A stretch of DNA of 64,000 nt from Caldisericota bacterium. Its GTDB lineage: Bacteria > Caldisericota > JANLFM01. This document shows positions 8,540-17,171 of the stretch, piece by piece (the stretch's first letter is position 1; each line of letters begins with the position of its first letter). Both the position numbers and the translations under genes were made by a program. The notes beneath the pieces are model-generated. The model searched no databases. It was not told where the DNA came from and saw only the letters and a program-made list of their open reading frames with translations. Where the stretch lies: positions 110,938 through 174,937 of the forward strand of contig JANLFM010000001.1 of assembly GCA_024655865.1 (NCBI GenBank), given 5' to 3'.

Positions 8540-8751
8540 AGCTACTCCTCGAGCTGGTTCTGGAAAACGAACCGGGAACATATCTAAAGAAAGTCGTTTA
8601 TTGCCAAACAAAGTGAAAGATGAGGTATGAAAGTCCCTCTCCTCAAGGCTTTCAAATACATTGCTGCTATAAGGCACATTTTCCCGAAAGGCGATCTCGG
8701 CAATGAGGATTTTGGTCTATAGAGAGCAGCAAAAGCAGCCTGTCTATTTTA

Positions 8752-8781
8752 TTGACAAAGGATAAAAATAATAAATAGAAT
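8752..8781 (+). promoter_or_regulatory. Sigma70-type promoter for the structured RNA
   Basis: A consensus -35 box TTGACA (8752-8757) is followed after 18 nt by TAGAAT (8776-8781) in A/T-rich DNA. The predicted transcription start at about 8788-8790 falls exactly at the foot of the 12-bp helix that begins at 8791. This is the best-looking promoter in the first 10 kb. Confidence 0.65.
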
Positions 8782-8790
8782 AAAATTGCA

Positions 8791-8882
8791 GGCTGCACCA
8801 TCGCCAGGTACCTCCTTTTGGGAATGGCAAAATAAGTGGCCGTAGCTGCAGAAGCAGCATGGTGACCGAAGATGGTGCAGCC
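8791..8882 (+). ncRNA. Structured RNA resembling a Moco/Tuco riboswitch, without a downstream gene
   Basis: A perfect 12-bp terminal helix (8791-8802 with 8871-8882) encloses about 68 nt. Inside are a CCTCC...GGGAATGG hairpin region (8811-8827), the single-stranded-looking CAAAATAAGTGGCC (8828-8841), a small hairpin with 5-bp stem and AGAA loop (8845-8858), and GGTGACCGAAG (8861-8871). The order of CCTCC, GGGAA-GGC, GTGGCC, a variable hairpin and CCGAAG resembles, from memory, the molybdenum/tungsten-cofactor riboswitch family. No plus-strand gene follows: the M32 gene runs convergently, ending at 8931. It may be an orphan or displaced leader or a stand-alone small RNA. Confidence 0.5.
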
Positions 8883-8930
8883 ATCAATTTTCCCCGCTTA
8901 CTACTTACGGACTTTAAAGCTCCTCGGGAT

Positions 8931-10442
8931 TTAAATTTTCCCGTAAATTCCGCTGTACTTTTCTCTCAGGTAGTTCAGGAAGGGCTGTGGGTTCATGGGT
9001 TCTCCCACCACGAGCTGGATAAGCTCCTCAGGATAGTACTTCCCGCCGTGAACGTGAATGTGCGTGCGCATCCATTCCCGTAATGCGGAATACTCTCCTC
9101 TGGCAAACTGCTCGTAGAGGTCAGAAATATCCTCAAGAGCTTTCTTGAAAAACTGAACGGAGAGAATGTTACCAATAGTGTACGAAGGGAAGTATCCAAA
9201 AAGCCCATCCGACCAGTGAACGTCCTGAAGCACGCCCTCAGCATCGTTTTTGGGTTCGTAGCCGATGTACTCTTTCATCCTGGCGTTCCAGAGCTGCGGA
9301 AGATCCTGAACCTTGATCTTCCTCTCCATGAGCCCCACTTCCAGCTCGAAACGGAGTAGAGTGTGCAGGTTATATGTGACCTCGTCAGCTTCCACCCTGA
9401 TCGGTGAGGGCTCCACATAGTTGATCGCCCTATAGAACTCCTCCAGGGTAACATCCTGGAGCTGCTCAGGAAAGAACTCCTTCAAGCGGGGAAACCAGTA
9501 AGTCCAGAAATGCAGGCTCCTTCCCACGATGTTCTCCCAGGTCCTGGACTGGGATTCGTGCACGCCATAGGAGGCTCCGGTCATTAAAATAGTGCGGTCA
9601 AATTTCTCGGGCATCCCGAGATCGTACAGGGCATGCCCTCCCTCGTGGAGAGCGCTGAAGATAGAGGAAGTAATAAGGGTGTCCTTGAACCTGTTCGTCA
9701 CCCGGACATCGTTCACGGAAAAAGCGGTAGTGAAGGGGTGTGCCGTTTTATCCTGCCTTCCCCGCTGGAAATCATAGCCCATCTTCTCCAGGATTTTAAG
9801 TGTAAACTGGTACTGTTTTTCCGGATCATAGTTCCTTAAGAGGAAATCACGACGAATCTCCACTCCGCTTTCTCTGATAGCTTGAACTATAGGCACAAGG
9901 CCCTTGCGCAGTTCCTCGAAAATCGCCCTGATGCGCGAGGTTTTTAAACCGGGTTCGAAGTCATCCACCAGGGCATCGTAAATGGATTCCTCGTAACCAA
10001 GGGATTCGGCCTTCTCAATCATCAAATCTACTATCTGGGTAAGGTAGGGGGCGAAAATGGAAAAATTGGATTCCTTTCTCGCTTCCACCCATTTGTCCCT
10101 GGCCAGGGCAGTGGTCCGGGAAATACGCGCCACGAGGTCAGGGGAAAGTTTGGTGTCCTTCTCGTATTCCCTCTTCACCTTGCGGAACAAAGCAGCATCA
10201 TCGGATTCGGGATCCTGATTCTGGAAATATGGTTCCAGTTCAGCAATAAGCTTCCCGACCTCGGAAGAGGTGAACTTTTCGTGAGCGATTTTGCTCAATG
10301 TGGCGATTTGCTCAGCTCTGGCTTCTCCACCCCGAGGGGGCATATAGGTCTGCTGGTCCCATTCCAGCACAGCAATAGCGTGGACGATATCTATGACCTC
10401 TGCGACTTTTGTCTTGAGCTCTTTCAGTGCTTGAAGTTCCAT
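8931..10442 (-). CDS. Carboxypeptidase Taq (M32 metallocarboxypeptidase)
   Basis: Zinc- or cobalt-dependent carboxypeptidase of about 500 aa, mostly helical, that removes C-terminal residues from peptides in the cytoplasm. The catalytic HExxH is visible as ALHEGGHALYDLG, followed by the family HESQSRTWEN motif with the third ligand Glu and the downstream EADEVTYNLHT region. ATG 10442 follows AGGAG at 7 nt; the TTG immediately before it is not needed. It is separated from groEL by a terminator and is read from its own promoter region. It fits a peptide-using metabolism along with the M29 and DUF885 genes. Confidence 0.94.
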   Translation of the reverse strand: MELQALKELKTKVAEVIDIVHAIAVLEWDQQTYMPPRGGEARAEQIATLSKIAHEKFTSSEVGKLIAELEPYFQNQDPESDDAALFRKVKREYEKDTKLSPDLVARISRTTALARDKWVEARKESNFSIFAPYLTQIVDLMIEKAESLGYEESIYDALVDDFEPGLKTSRIRAIFEELRKGLVPIVQAIRESGVEIRRDFLLRNYDPEKQYQFTLKILEKMGYDFQRGRQDKTAHPFTTAFSVNDVRVTNRFKDTLITSSIFSALHEGGHALYDLGMPEKFDRTILMTGASYGVHESQSRTWENIVGRSLHFWTYWFPRLKEFFPEQLQDVTLEEFYRAINYVEPSPIRVEADEVTYNLHTLLRFELEVGLMERKIKVQDLPQLWNARMKEYIGYEPKNDAEGVLQDVHWSDGLFGYFPSYTIGNILSVQFFKKALEDISDLYEQFARGEYSALREWMRTHIHVHGGKYYPEELIQLVVGEPMNPQPFLNYLREKYSGIYGKI

Positions 10443-10526
10443 CAAATACTCCTTTCCTGAACCTGAATTACGAACAAAGCTCCCAATATTATAGATGGTG
10501 AGGGGGCAATTTGCCTATTCCACAAA

Positions 10527-10555
10527 GAGGAGCCCGGTCTCAAGCCGGGCTCCTC
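10527..10555 (-). terminator. Terminator of the groESL operon
   Basis: An 11-bp G/C-rich stem (10527-10537 with 10545-10555) with a 7-nt loop lies about 50 nt after the groEL stop. On the minus strand it is followed by TTTG. Confidence 0.8.
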
Positions 10556-10603
10556 ATATTAGGAGGGGGTATTTATAGGGTATGGGGAAGGGAAGGGGAT
10601 ATC

Positions 10604-12217
10604 TTAGTACTCAGGCGGAGGAGGGGGTGCTTGTTTCTCTTTCTCTGGCTTCTCCACCACAGCGGCTTCAGTGGTGAGGAGCATGGAAGCGATGGAGGCA
10701 GCATTCTGGAGTGCAGAGCGGGTAACCTTCAGCGGATCAACGATCCCTGCCTTGAACATATCCTCGAATTTCAGGGTTACGGCGTTGAAACCCTGGTTCA
10801 CGGGCAGCTCTTTGACCTTTTCCACGATCACCGCACCCTCCATGCCGGCGTTTTCAGCGATCAGCTTGAGGGGCTCTTCCAGCGCCCGCTTAACGATGTT
10901 AGCACCGGTGAGCTCGTCTCCTTCAAGCTTTAATCCGTCGAGCTTCGACAGGGCATTAATCAGGGCTGTGCCGCCTCCGGCGATGATCCCTTCCTCGACA
11001 GCAGCCTTAGTAGCGGAAACGGCATCCTCGATCCTGTGCTTGCGCTCCTTCATCTCGGTCTCAGTGGCGGCTCCAACCTTGATCACTGCTACACCGCCAG
11101 CAAGCTTAGCGAGCCGTTCCTGAAGTTTCTCACGATCGTATTCGGAATCGGTCTCTTCGATCTGGCGGCGAATTTGAGCGATGCGAGCTTTAATTTCCTC
11201 CTCGTTGCCCTTGCCGCCGACAATCGTGGTATCATCCTTGTCCACCTTGACCTGACGGGCCTCGCCCAGCATGTCCAGGGTGACATTCTCAAATTTGATT
11301 CCTAATTCATCAGAGACCACCTGACCGCCCGTGAGGATGGCGATGTCCTGGAGCATGGCTTTCCGCCTATCGCCAAATCCGGGAGCTTTAACGGCGCAGC
11401 AACGGAAAGTGCCACGGACCTTATTCAGCACTAAGGTGGCTAAGGCTTCCCCTTCCACATCATCAGCTATGATCAGGAAGGGACGACCCTTCTGGGCCAG
11501 CTTTTCTAAAACGGGGAGAAACTCCGTGACCGCGGAGATCTTCTTATCTGTAATGAAAATGTAGGGTTCATCCAGGATGACTTCCATCCTCTCAGGATCG
11601 GTGACGAAGTAAGGGGAGATGTAACCGCGGTCAAATTGCATACCCTCGACGAACTCTAAGGTAATGTCCAGTCCCTGAGATTCCTCAACCGTGATCACAC
11701 CGTCCTTGCCTACCTTCTCCATGGCATCGGCAATGACATTGCCAATTTTTTCATCCTTAGAGGAAATGGAGGCTACCTGAGCGATTGATTGCTTGTCCTC
11801 AACTGGTTTGGCGAGCTTCTTCAGCTCCTCCACCGCCCTGTCCACGGCTTTCTCGATGCCTCGCTTTAAAGCCAGGGGATTGGCACCGGCGGCTACGTTT
11901 TTCAAACCCTCGCGAATAATGCACTGGGCAAGCACGGTAGCGGTGGTCGTTCCATCTCCAGCGACGTCCTGGGTCTTAGTAGCTACTTCCTTTACCAGCT
12001 GAGCGCCAAGGTTCTCAAAGGGATCCTCGAGGTCAATTTCCTTGGCGATAGTCACGCCGTCATTTGTAATAGTGGGCGGACCAAATTTCTTCTCCAGTAC
12101 AACATAACGGCCTCTCGGGCCAAGCGTGATTTTTACGGCATTGGCCAGAGCGTTCACACCGCGCTCTAATGCCCGTCGACCTTCTTCATCGAAAATCAAA
12201 AGCTTTGGCTGTGCCAT
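10604..12217 (-). CDS. groL: Chaperonin GroEL
   Basis: 60-kDa chaperonin that folds proteins in an ATP-driven double ring with GroES. The 537-aa sequence has the equatorial ATP motifs ([24 protein letters not shown]), the apical domain and the C-terminal ATP-contact segment IIAGGGTAL. The usual flexible Gly-Gly-Met tail is replaced by a short proline-rich tail ending APPPPPEY. It lies 12 nt after groES, with the operon under a CIRCE element. Codon choice is strongly biased to C-ending codons, as expected of an abundant protein. Confidence 0.98.
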   Translation of the reverse strand: MAQPKLLIFDEEGRRALERGVNALANAVKITLGPRGRYVVLEKKFGPPTITNDGVTIAKEIDLEDPFENLGAQLVKEVATKTQDVAGDGTTTATVLAQCIIREGLKNVAAGANPLALKRGIEKAVDRAVEELKKLAKPVEDKQSIAQVASISSKDEKIGNVIADAMEKVGKDGVITVEESQGLDITLEFVEGMQFDRGYISPYFVTDPERMEVILDEPYIFITDKKISAVTEFLPVLEKLAQKGRPFLIIADDVEGEALATLVLNKVRGTFRCCAVKAPGFGDRRKAMLQDIAILTGGQVVSDELGIKFENVTLDMLGEARQVKVDKDDTTIVGGKGNEEEIKARIAQIRRQIEETDSEYDREKLQERLAKLAGGVAVIKVGAATETEMKERKHRIEDAVSATKAAVEEGIIAGGGTALINALSKLDGLKLEGDELTGANIVKRALEEPLKLIAENAGMEGAVIVEKVKELPVNQGFNAVTLKFEDMFKAGIVDPLKVTRSALQNAASIASMLLTTEAAVVEKPEKEKQAPPPPPEY

Positions 12218-12229
12218 TTCAAACCCTCC

Positions 12230-12523
12230 TTAACCTTCAAGAATTGCGAGAATGTCGCGCTCGCTCAAAATTAAATACTCTTCGCCCTCAAGCTTGATTT
12301 CAGTTCCACCGTATTTGGCGAAGATGATGGTATCCCCTACCTTAACATCCACGGGGATCCTTTGGCCGGTTTCCTCGTTCACCCGGCCGGGACCAACGGC
12401 GATCACTTTCCCTTTCTGGGGCTTTTCTTTTGCCGTGTCGGGAATGACAATTCCCGCCTTGGTTCGCTCTTCGCTCTCCAAGACCTTAACAACTACTCGA
12501 TCTCCTAATGGTTTTAAGTTCAT
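12230..12523 (-). CDS. groS: Co-chaperonin GroES
   Basis: 97-aa cap of the GroEL ring. Characteristic motifs are [14 protein letters not shown] at the start, the mobile loop ([18 protein letters not shown]) and [14 protein letters not shown] near the end. It begins 45 nt downstream of the CIRCE operator with an AGGAGG site just before the ATG, and is the first gene of the groESL operon. Confidence 0.98.
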   Translation of the reverse strand: MNLKPLGDRVVVKVLESEERTKAGIVIPDTAKEKPQKGKVIAVGPGRVNEETGQRIPVDVKVGDTIIFAKYGGTEIKLEGEEYLILSERDILAILEG

Positions 12524-12568
12524 GCAGTATCCCTCCTTGAAAGTCTAACTTGAAGTCTACAAATATTT

Positions 12569-12595
12569 TAGCACTCATGTCAAGAGAGTGCTAAA
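12569..12595 (-). promoter_or_regulatory. CIRCE operator (HrcA) with overlapping promoter
   Basis: The half-sites TTAGCACTC and GAGTGCTAA are perfect and separated by exactly 9 nt, the CIRCE consensus bound by the HrcA repressor. The palindrome extends by several further A/T pairs on each side (about 12562-12602). On the minus strand a TTGACA -35 (12584-12579) lies in the CIRCE spacer, with TAGACT (12560-12555) 18 nt downstream. Bound HrcA would therefore block RNA polymerase directly. This predicts heat induction of groESL; hrcA itself is not in the window. Confidence 0.95.
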
Positions 12596-12651
12596 ATATT
12601 TGGGAAAAATTCCTGGCAGATTTCCCCGATTATTGCTTTAGAAATGAAAGA

Positions 12652-13920
12652 TCAGGATGGATAGATCAGAGTCAGGGAAAACTCCTTCTCCAGAGCTTGA
12701 AGGTTCTCTCCCCTGAGGTCCAAACCATCCTCCTGGAAAATGGGGTTTACAATCACCCAGTCAAAGCTTCTTCCATTTCCCTTAAGGGCGCTCAGCAAAA
12801 CTCTGAAATCCTGGACGGCGAGAAGGCCCAGGGTTCGGATTGATCCCCCAAAAGAAAGGCTGGGAACCGGGAGAACTGGAACCTGAGGAAGGTATTTCTG
12901 AAAGGCCAGGCTTACTACTTTAAAAGCGAGTTCGCTCGTCAGGCATACTCCCTTGCCCTTTTCCGGGATCGCTGAGGATAATCCCCTCAGAGATTCCACA
13001 TCCAGGTCATTGGAGAAGACAAGCCCGCTCTTCTCCCCCATTTTTTTGAAAATTGTAAACTCCAGAGATTGGCTCCCTCTTTGCACCTCGAGCTGGGGGT
13101 TCTCCGCCTGGTTGATTATTTTAAACGCTTCCTGCCTGGAATCGGGCTCCTTTCCGTTTATTTTTAAAATTACATCCTCCGCCTTCAAGCCACACTTTTC
13201 CGCCGGGCTTCCCCTGATCACCCCTTCTACTTCCGTCTTAAGATCGGAAATCAAGGGAGGCTCGATTACCAGGGGAATCCCAACTCTTTTTCGTAAGAGT
13301 AGCATCCTCTCTTTCAGTTTGAGCCAATCCTCCATTGATCCCTGGAGATCCCTGGGTGCCCACTTAGAACCCCCGGGAAGAAGAAGCCTCACATAATATG
13401 CTCCCAGATCCTCAACGATTTTCAGGGATTCCGGGAGTTCCTCGAGGAAGGGGAGCGCAAGTATAAAAGAGGCCTGAAATTTGATCCCGGAGCGCACTAA
13501 GTAATAGAAGTGCTGGATAGTCTCTTCTGGATGGGGATCGCCTAAAAGCGAGGCCCTCTTTGAGGCCTTCAAAGAGTTAAAAGAGATAACGAGCTCAATG
13601 GGGTTCAGGGAGGAGAGTGCCTCCTGGATTTTAGGGGAAAGGAGAATTCCGTTCGTGGTAATCTGAATCAGGGTTTTTGGGAAAGCCCTCCTCAGCTCCT
13701 TTATGATCGCTAAAAACTGGGGATGAAAAAGAGGCTCACCCTCGTTGAGCCTGGTAGCCGATTCGCCAATGATGATCTTTTCTTGAGGGTTGAGACTATA
13801 AATTAAATCCTTAATCAGATCCGAAGGAAGAAAGGGGATGTTGAAAACCATTATCCCCGGAGGGTTGTAGCGATTGGAACAGAAGTAGCAGGAAAGGTTG
13901 CAGGCACTTCCCAGGGGCAA
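12652..13920 (-). CDS. Radical SAM protein with internal PDZ domain
   Basis: The radical SAM cluster motif CNLSCYFC (C-x3-C-x2-C) lies at the extreme N-terminus of the 422-aa call, followed by a glycine-rich TTNGILLS segment of the TIM-barrel. A PDZ domain sits in the middle (GVIRGSPAEKCGLKAEDVILKINGKEP) and a C-terminal domain is unassigned. This order differs from DUF512 proteins, where PDZ comes first. The frame stays open and protein-like upstream of TTG 13920 as far as an ATA at 13983, which has a GGAGG site 7 nt away and overlaps the stop codon of the M29 gene; the real start may be there. Substrate unknown. Confidence 0.85.
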   Translation of the reverse strand: MPLGSACNLSCYFCSNRYNPPGIMVFNIPFLPSDLIKDLIYSLNPQEKIIIGESATRLNEGEPLFHPQFLAIIKELRRAFPKTLIQITTNGILLSPKIQEALSSLNPIELVISFNSLKASKRASLLGDPHPEETIQHFYYLVRSGIKFQASFILALPFLEELPESLKIVEDLGAYYVRLLLPGGSKWAPRDLQGSMEDWLKLKERMLLLRKRVGIPLVIEPPLISDLKTEVEGVIRGSPAEKCGLKAEDVILKINGKEPDSRQEAFKIINQAENPQLEVQRGSQSLEFTIFKKMGEKSGLVFSNDLDVESLRGLSSAIPEKGKGVCLTSELAFKVVSLAFQKYLPQVPVLPVPSLSFGGSIRTLGLLAVQDFRVLLSALKGNGRSFDWVIVNPIFQEDGLDLRGENLQALEKEFSLTLIYPS

Positions 13921-13979
13921 GACGTTGTGGTGAGTTACTGCTTTTATGATATGAGGAAGGATATCCGCATAAAGCGAGC

Positions 13980-15017
13980 CTATCGCCAGACCTCCCGATA
14001 TTTCCCCTTCTCTATCAGCACCTGGCCGTCCAGAATGAGAGTTGGGTCGGGGATAACGAAATCGGTGTGAAGGTCAGATTCCGTGTTTCCCCCAATGTGG
14101 GCGTTGTCCCCGATGGCTACGTGCACTGTTCCTTTTATTTTCTCAGCTTCCAGAACGATATCCGTTCTTCGGGCTTGAGGGTTGGTGCCGATCCCCAACT
14201 CCGCACAGTTCCTCCTGTGCTTTAATTTCGGGTCCTTTAAATCGAGCAAATCTCTCAGCCTCTCCCCTGCTAATCCTCCTCCCTGGCATTCCACCGCGTA
14301 TCCTTCTTCAAATACAAGGACTAAGTCCTCCGTTAAACTGGAACCCCAACCCGCAGGGACAACGAGCTTTCCTTGAGTGCTTCCTTCAATCGGAGCGATG
14401 TAGGCCTCCCCTCCGGGCAGGTTTCCCCATTCTCCGGGGTTCAGGTAAAGACCTGTATCGGCCTCCCCTGCCCTTCCTTCCAGGCTCAGGCTTAAATCGG
14501 TCCCTTTCTCCGTTAGAATTCTGGCACTTCTTGCCGCGGTCAAAAGGGATGCCAGCCTTTCGCTTTCCTCCTTTATTGCCGCGTAATCCGCAGCCAGGGG
14601 GCCTGAAGGAGAAAGCATCTCGGGGAGTAATCCGGGCATGCTGGCCAATCGTGCGCCCTTGTCAGTAGCAGCCTTACGGGCATTTGTGTGGGAAAGGGAG
14701 CGAGTGGTCATAGCCAGGATGACGTCATACTTTAAGAGCTCATAGGCGGCCTCAGGAGGGGGTTCCATCCCTGACTGTCTAACCATAGGATAAACGTAGT
14801 AAGAGACCTTCCTGGGAAATTTCTCCCTTAAAATCTCGAAGGCGAGACGGGCCATAAGGGAGCGCCGAACGATCTCGGCGACTTTATGGGATTCCAGATT
14901 CCATTCCTCCTTGCCCGGGATGTCGTTCAACACTAAAACTGTCTCCTCCGGCCTATATCCCATATTCACAGTAAGGAGGTTCAGGATCCCCGTTTCAATC
15001 TCCTCTCGATTGAGCAT
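13980..15017 (-). CDS. M29-family metallo-aminopeptidase
   Basis: Aminopeptidase T/AmpS-type enzyme that removes N-terminal residues using two metal ions. The C-terminal half has the family signatures: ELGIGTNP with the first Glu ligand, EKIKGTVHVAIGDN with the second Glu and His, and SDLHTDFV with the last His/Asp ligands, then the DG(x)2 turn near the end. At 345 aa it is shorter than the usual ~410 aa and reads like the shorter leucyl-aminopeptidase branch. The stop codon overlaps the probable start of the radical SAM gene, suggesting coupling. It lies 12 nt downstream of tsaD. Confidence 0.88.
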   Translation of the reverse strand: MLNREEIETGILNLLTVNMGYRPEETVLVLNDIPGKEEWNLESHKVAEIVRRSLMARLAFEILREKFPRKVSYYVYPMVRQSGMEPPPEAAYELLKYDVILAMTTRSLSHTNARKAATDKGARLASMPGLLPEMLSPSGPLAADYAAIKEESERLASLLTAARSARILTEKGTDLSLSLEGRAGEADTGLYLNPGEWGNLPGGEAYIAPIEGSTQGKLVVPAGWGSSLTEDLVLVFEEGYAVECQGGGLAGERLRDLLDLKDPKLKHRRNCAELGIGTNPQARRTDIVLEAEKIKGTVHVAIGDNAHIGGNTESDLHTDFVIPDPTLILDGQVLIEKGKYREVWR

Positions 15018-15029
15018 TTCTCCTCCTTT

Positions 15030-16031
15030 CTATTCATAAAGGCTTAAATTAGGGTCCACATCCTCTTTAAGAGAAAGCGTTAGTCCTTTTTTAAAAAGAG
15101 CGAAGCCCGCTCGGGCAATCATTAGCGCATTGTCCGTGCAAAGGCCAGGTGAGGGAATATAAAGCTCCACGTTCAGTTTCAGGGCCAATTCCTTTAATTT
15201 TTCCCGCAAACGGGAGTTGGCAGCCACCCCACCGGAGACAATCACCCTCTTATAAGAACCTTGCTTTATGGCGCGCTTGGTCTTTGAAATCAACGAATTT
15301 ACGACCGCTTCCTGGAAAGAGGCACAGATGTTCTCAATGGGAACGCTTTCCCCTCTTCTTTTTAGTTCCTCAACAAAATAGATTACTGCCGTCTTCAGAC
15401 CAGAAAAAGAAAAATCCAGGGGGTTATCCATCTCCGCAACGGGAAACCTGTGGTAGTTCTGGTCACCTCTGCGCGCCAGCAAATCTATCTGCGGTCCTCC
15501 TGGGTATGGCAAACCGAGGAAGCGGGCGATTTTATCCAGGGTTTCTCCGGCGGCATCGTCTCTGGTGGTGCCGAGCTGACGGAACTTCTCCTCTTCATCA
15601 ACAGCTATCAATTCCGTATGACCACCCGATACTACCAAAGCCAGTGCCGGGAGTTTTACCTCATTTTCCAAAAAGGCAGCATAAATGTGTCCCGCCAGGT
15701 GGTTCACCCCTAAAAGGGGGATCCCCAATCCAATAGAGAGCGCCTTCGCGGTTTCCATTCCCACAAGCAGGGCCCCTACAAGCCCGGGCCCTCTGGTTAC
15801 GGCAACGGCATCCACCTCTTTCAGGTTCAATCCGGCCTGGATCAGGGCTTCCTGAATTAAAGGGGTGAGAACCTCTATGTGCCTGCGCGAGGCAAGCTCA
15901 GGAACAACGCCCCCATACTTCTGGTGCAGATCCACCTGAGAAGAGACGAGTGAGACCAGTTGCTCTCTCTCGTCCTTCAGGAGGGCAACAGCCGTTTCGT
16001 CGCAGGAGGTCTCAATCCCCAGAAAAATCAT
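15030..16031 (-). CDS. tsaD: tRNA threonylcarbamoyladenosine synthase subunit TsaD
   Basis: Transfers the threonylcarbamoyl group to A37 of ANN-decoding tRNAs, an essential step. The ASKHA-fold protein (333 aa) starts MIFLGIETSCDETAVA, has the metal-binding H-x3-H in NHLAGHIYA, the SGGHTEL phosphate loop and the VSGGVAANSRLR motif. Family length is normal. It is placed 1 nt after the threonine aldolase gene in the same minus-strand unit. Confidence 0.97.
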   Translation of the reverse strand: MIFLGIETSCDETAVALLKDEREQLVSLVSSQVDLHQKYGGVVPELASRRHIEVLTPLIQEALIQAGLNLKEVDAVAVTRGPGLVGALLVGMETAKALSIGLGIPLLGVNHLAGHIYAAFLENEVKLPALALVVSGGHTELIAVDEEEKFRQLGTTRDDAAGETLDKIARFLGLPYPGGPQIDLLARRGDQNYHRFPVAEMDNPLDFSFSGLKTAVIYFVEELKRRGESVPIENICASFQEAVVNSLISKTKRAIKQGSYKRVIVSGGVAANSRLREKLKELALKLNVELYIPSPGLCTDNALMIARAGFALFKKGLTLSLKEDVDPNLSLYE

Positions 16032-16032
16032 C

Positions 16033-17058
16033 CTACTGGAGCAGTTCCCCTAAAACCTCACTTGCGTACCTGGCACCCTCAAAGGAAACGTCCTTATGGG
16101 TAACCATCCTGATACGGTAATCGTCCAGGTCCAGGCAAAGCACGCCTCGATCGGCGAGTTTCTTTACTAACTCTCCCGCTTTCGGCTCCCTCAGGGAAAA
16201 TATTATTATGTTGGTCTCAGGACGATTCCAGTCTGGTTTGACGAGATGGGAGCCCTCAATGGCCCTGGCGATAATTTTTGCCTTTTCGTGGTCCTCCTCG
16301 AGTCTGTCTATCATCTCAGTTAAGGCCACGATGCCACAGGCAGCCAGGATCCCAGCCTGTCGCATCCCTCCACCATAAAGCTTGCGCGCTACCCTTGCTT
16401 CCTCAATGAAATCATTGTTCCCGACAACCATTGAGCCTACCGGGCAGCAAAGCCCCTTGGAGAGGCAGAACATCAGGGAGTCCACCGGTGCGGCAAAATC
16501 CCGGGCTGGTATTCCAGACGCTACTACAGCGTTAAACAATCGGGCGCCGTCCATGTGAACCCTGGCTCCCTTTTCGTGAGCGAGGCGCGAAATTTCCTTG
16601 ATCGTTTCCAGGGGATAAATGGTTCCCCCGGCCATCATGGAAGTCTGCTCAATGCACACCAAACTGGTTTTGGGTGCGTGGATGTCCCCGGGTGGGCGGA
16701 AAAGAGGAGCTATGTCCTGGGGCTGGAGGATCCCCCTCACACCTTTAACCAGTCTGGTCTGAACCTGGGCTAAAGCGGCCAATCCCCCTACCTCGTGGAG
16801 GAAGATATGGGATTCCTCCTCCAATATGACCTCGCTTCCCCTGGGAGCTTGGACTCTTACGCAGATCTGGTTGGCCATCGTCCCTGAGGGGACGAAAAGG
16901 GCAGCCTCCCTGCCGCAAATATCAGCAGCCATCTCCTGGAGGCGGTTAATGGTGGGATCCTCGCCAAAGACGTCATCCCCTACCTCCGCCTCGTACATGG
17001 CCTTCCTCATCTTTTCCGTGGGCACAGTCACTGTGTCCGATCGAAGATCAACTCTCAT
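16033..17058 (-). CDS. ltaE: Low-specificity L-threonine aldolase
   Basis: PLP enzyme splitting threonine or allo-threonine into glycine and acetaldehyde. The fold-type I sequence begins DLRSDTVTVPT, has FVPSGTMANQ, the HMDGARLFNA motif with the PLP Asp, and the Schiff-base Lys in CLSKGLCCPVGS. Length (341 aa) is typical. It starts its own unit with tsaD and the M29 gene behind it, and is separated from the upstream aminotransferase by a strong terminator. As a glycine source it could feed C1 metabolism. Confidence 0.95.
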   Translation of the reverse strand: MRVDLRSDTVTVPTEKMRKAMYEAEVGDDVFGEDPTINRLQEMAADICGREAALFVPSGTMANQICVRVQAPRGSEVILEEESHIFLHEVGGLAALAQVQTRLVKGVRGILQPQDIAPLFRPPGDIHAPKTSLVCIEQTSMMAGGTIYPLETIKEISRLAHEKGARVHMDGARLFNAVVASGIPARDFAAPVDSLMFCLSKGLCCPVGSMVVGNNDFIEEARVARKLYGGGMRQAGILAACGIVALTEMIDRLEEDHEKAKIIARAIEGSHLVKPDWNRPETNIIIFSLREPKAGELVKKLADRGVLCLDLDDYRIRMVTHKDVSFEGARYASEVLGELLQ

Positions 17059-17109
17059 TGTCGCACCCCTTTTAAATTTTACCTTACTATTTTAAGGGCC
17101 GAATGCAGT

Positions 17110-17149
17110 CAAATCAAAAAGGAGACCCAGAGGTCTCCTTTTTGATTTG
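17110..17149 (-). terminator. Strong terminator between aminotransferase and threonine aldolase
   Basis: A perfect 18-bp inverted repeat (17110-17127 with 17132-17149) with a 4-nt loop has internal A and T runs. It works in either direction but lies just after the aminotransferase stop on the minus strand. Confidence 0.88.
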
Positions 17150-17171
17150 TGGGCCGAATATTAGGGGTAAT

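Noticed and set aside
8791-8882. The structured RNA as bacterial SRP (4.5S) RNA
   Set aside because: Size fits, but the conserved SRP tetraloop region (GGAAGGAAGCAGC context) is absent and the internal motifs do not match domain IV.
8859-9083. Plus-strand ORF right after the structured RNA, as a possible riboswitch target
   Set aside because: It begins inside the RNA helix and lies mostly antisense to the M32 gene; composition is not protein-like.
13980-15017. M29 gene as a thermophilic aminopeptidase II of standard length
   Set aside because: It is about 60 residues shorter than that group, so only family level is claimed.
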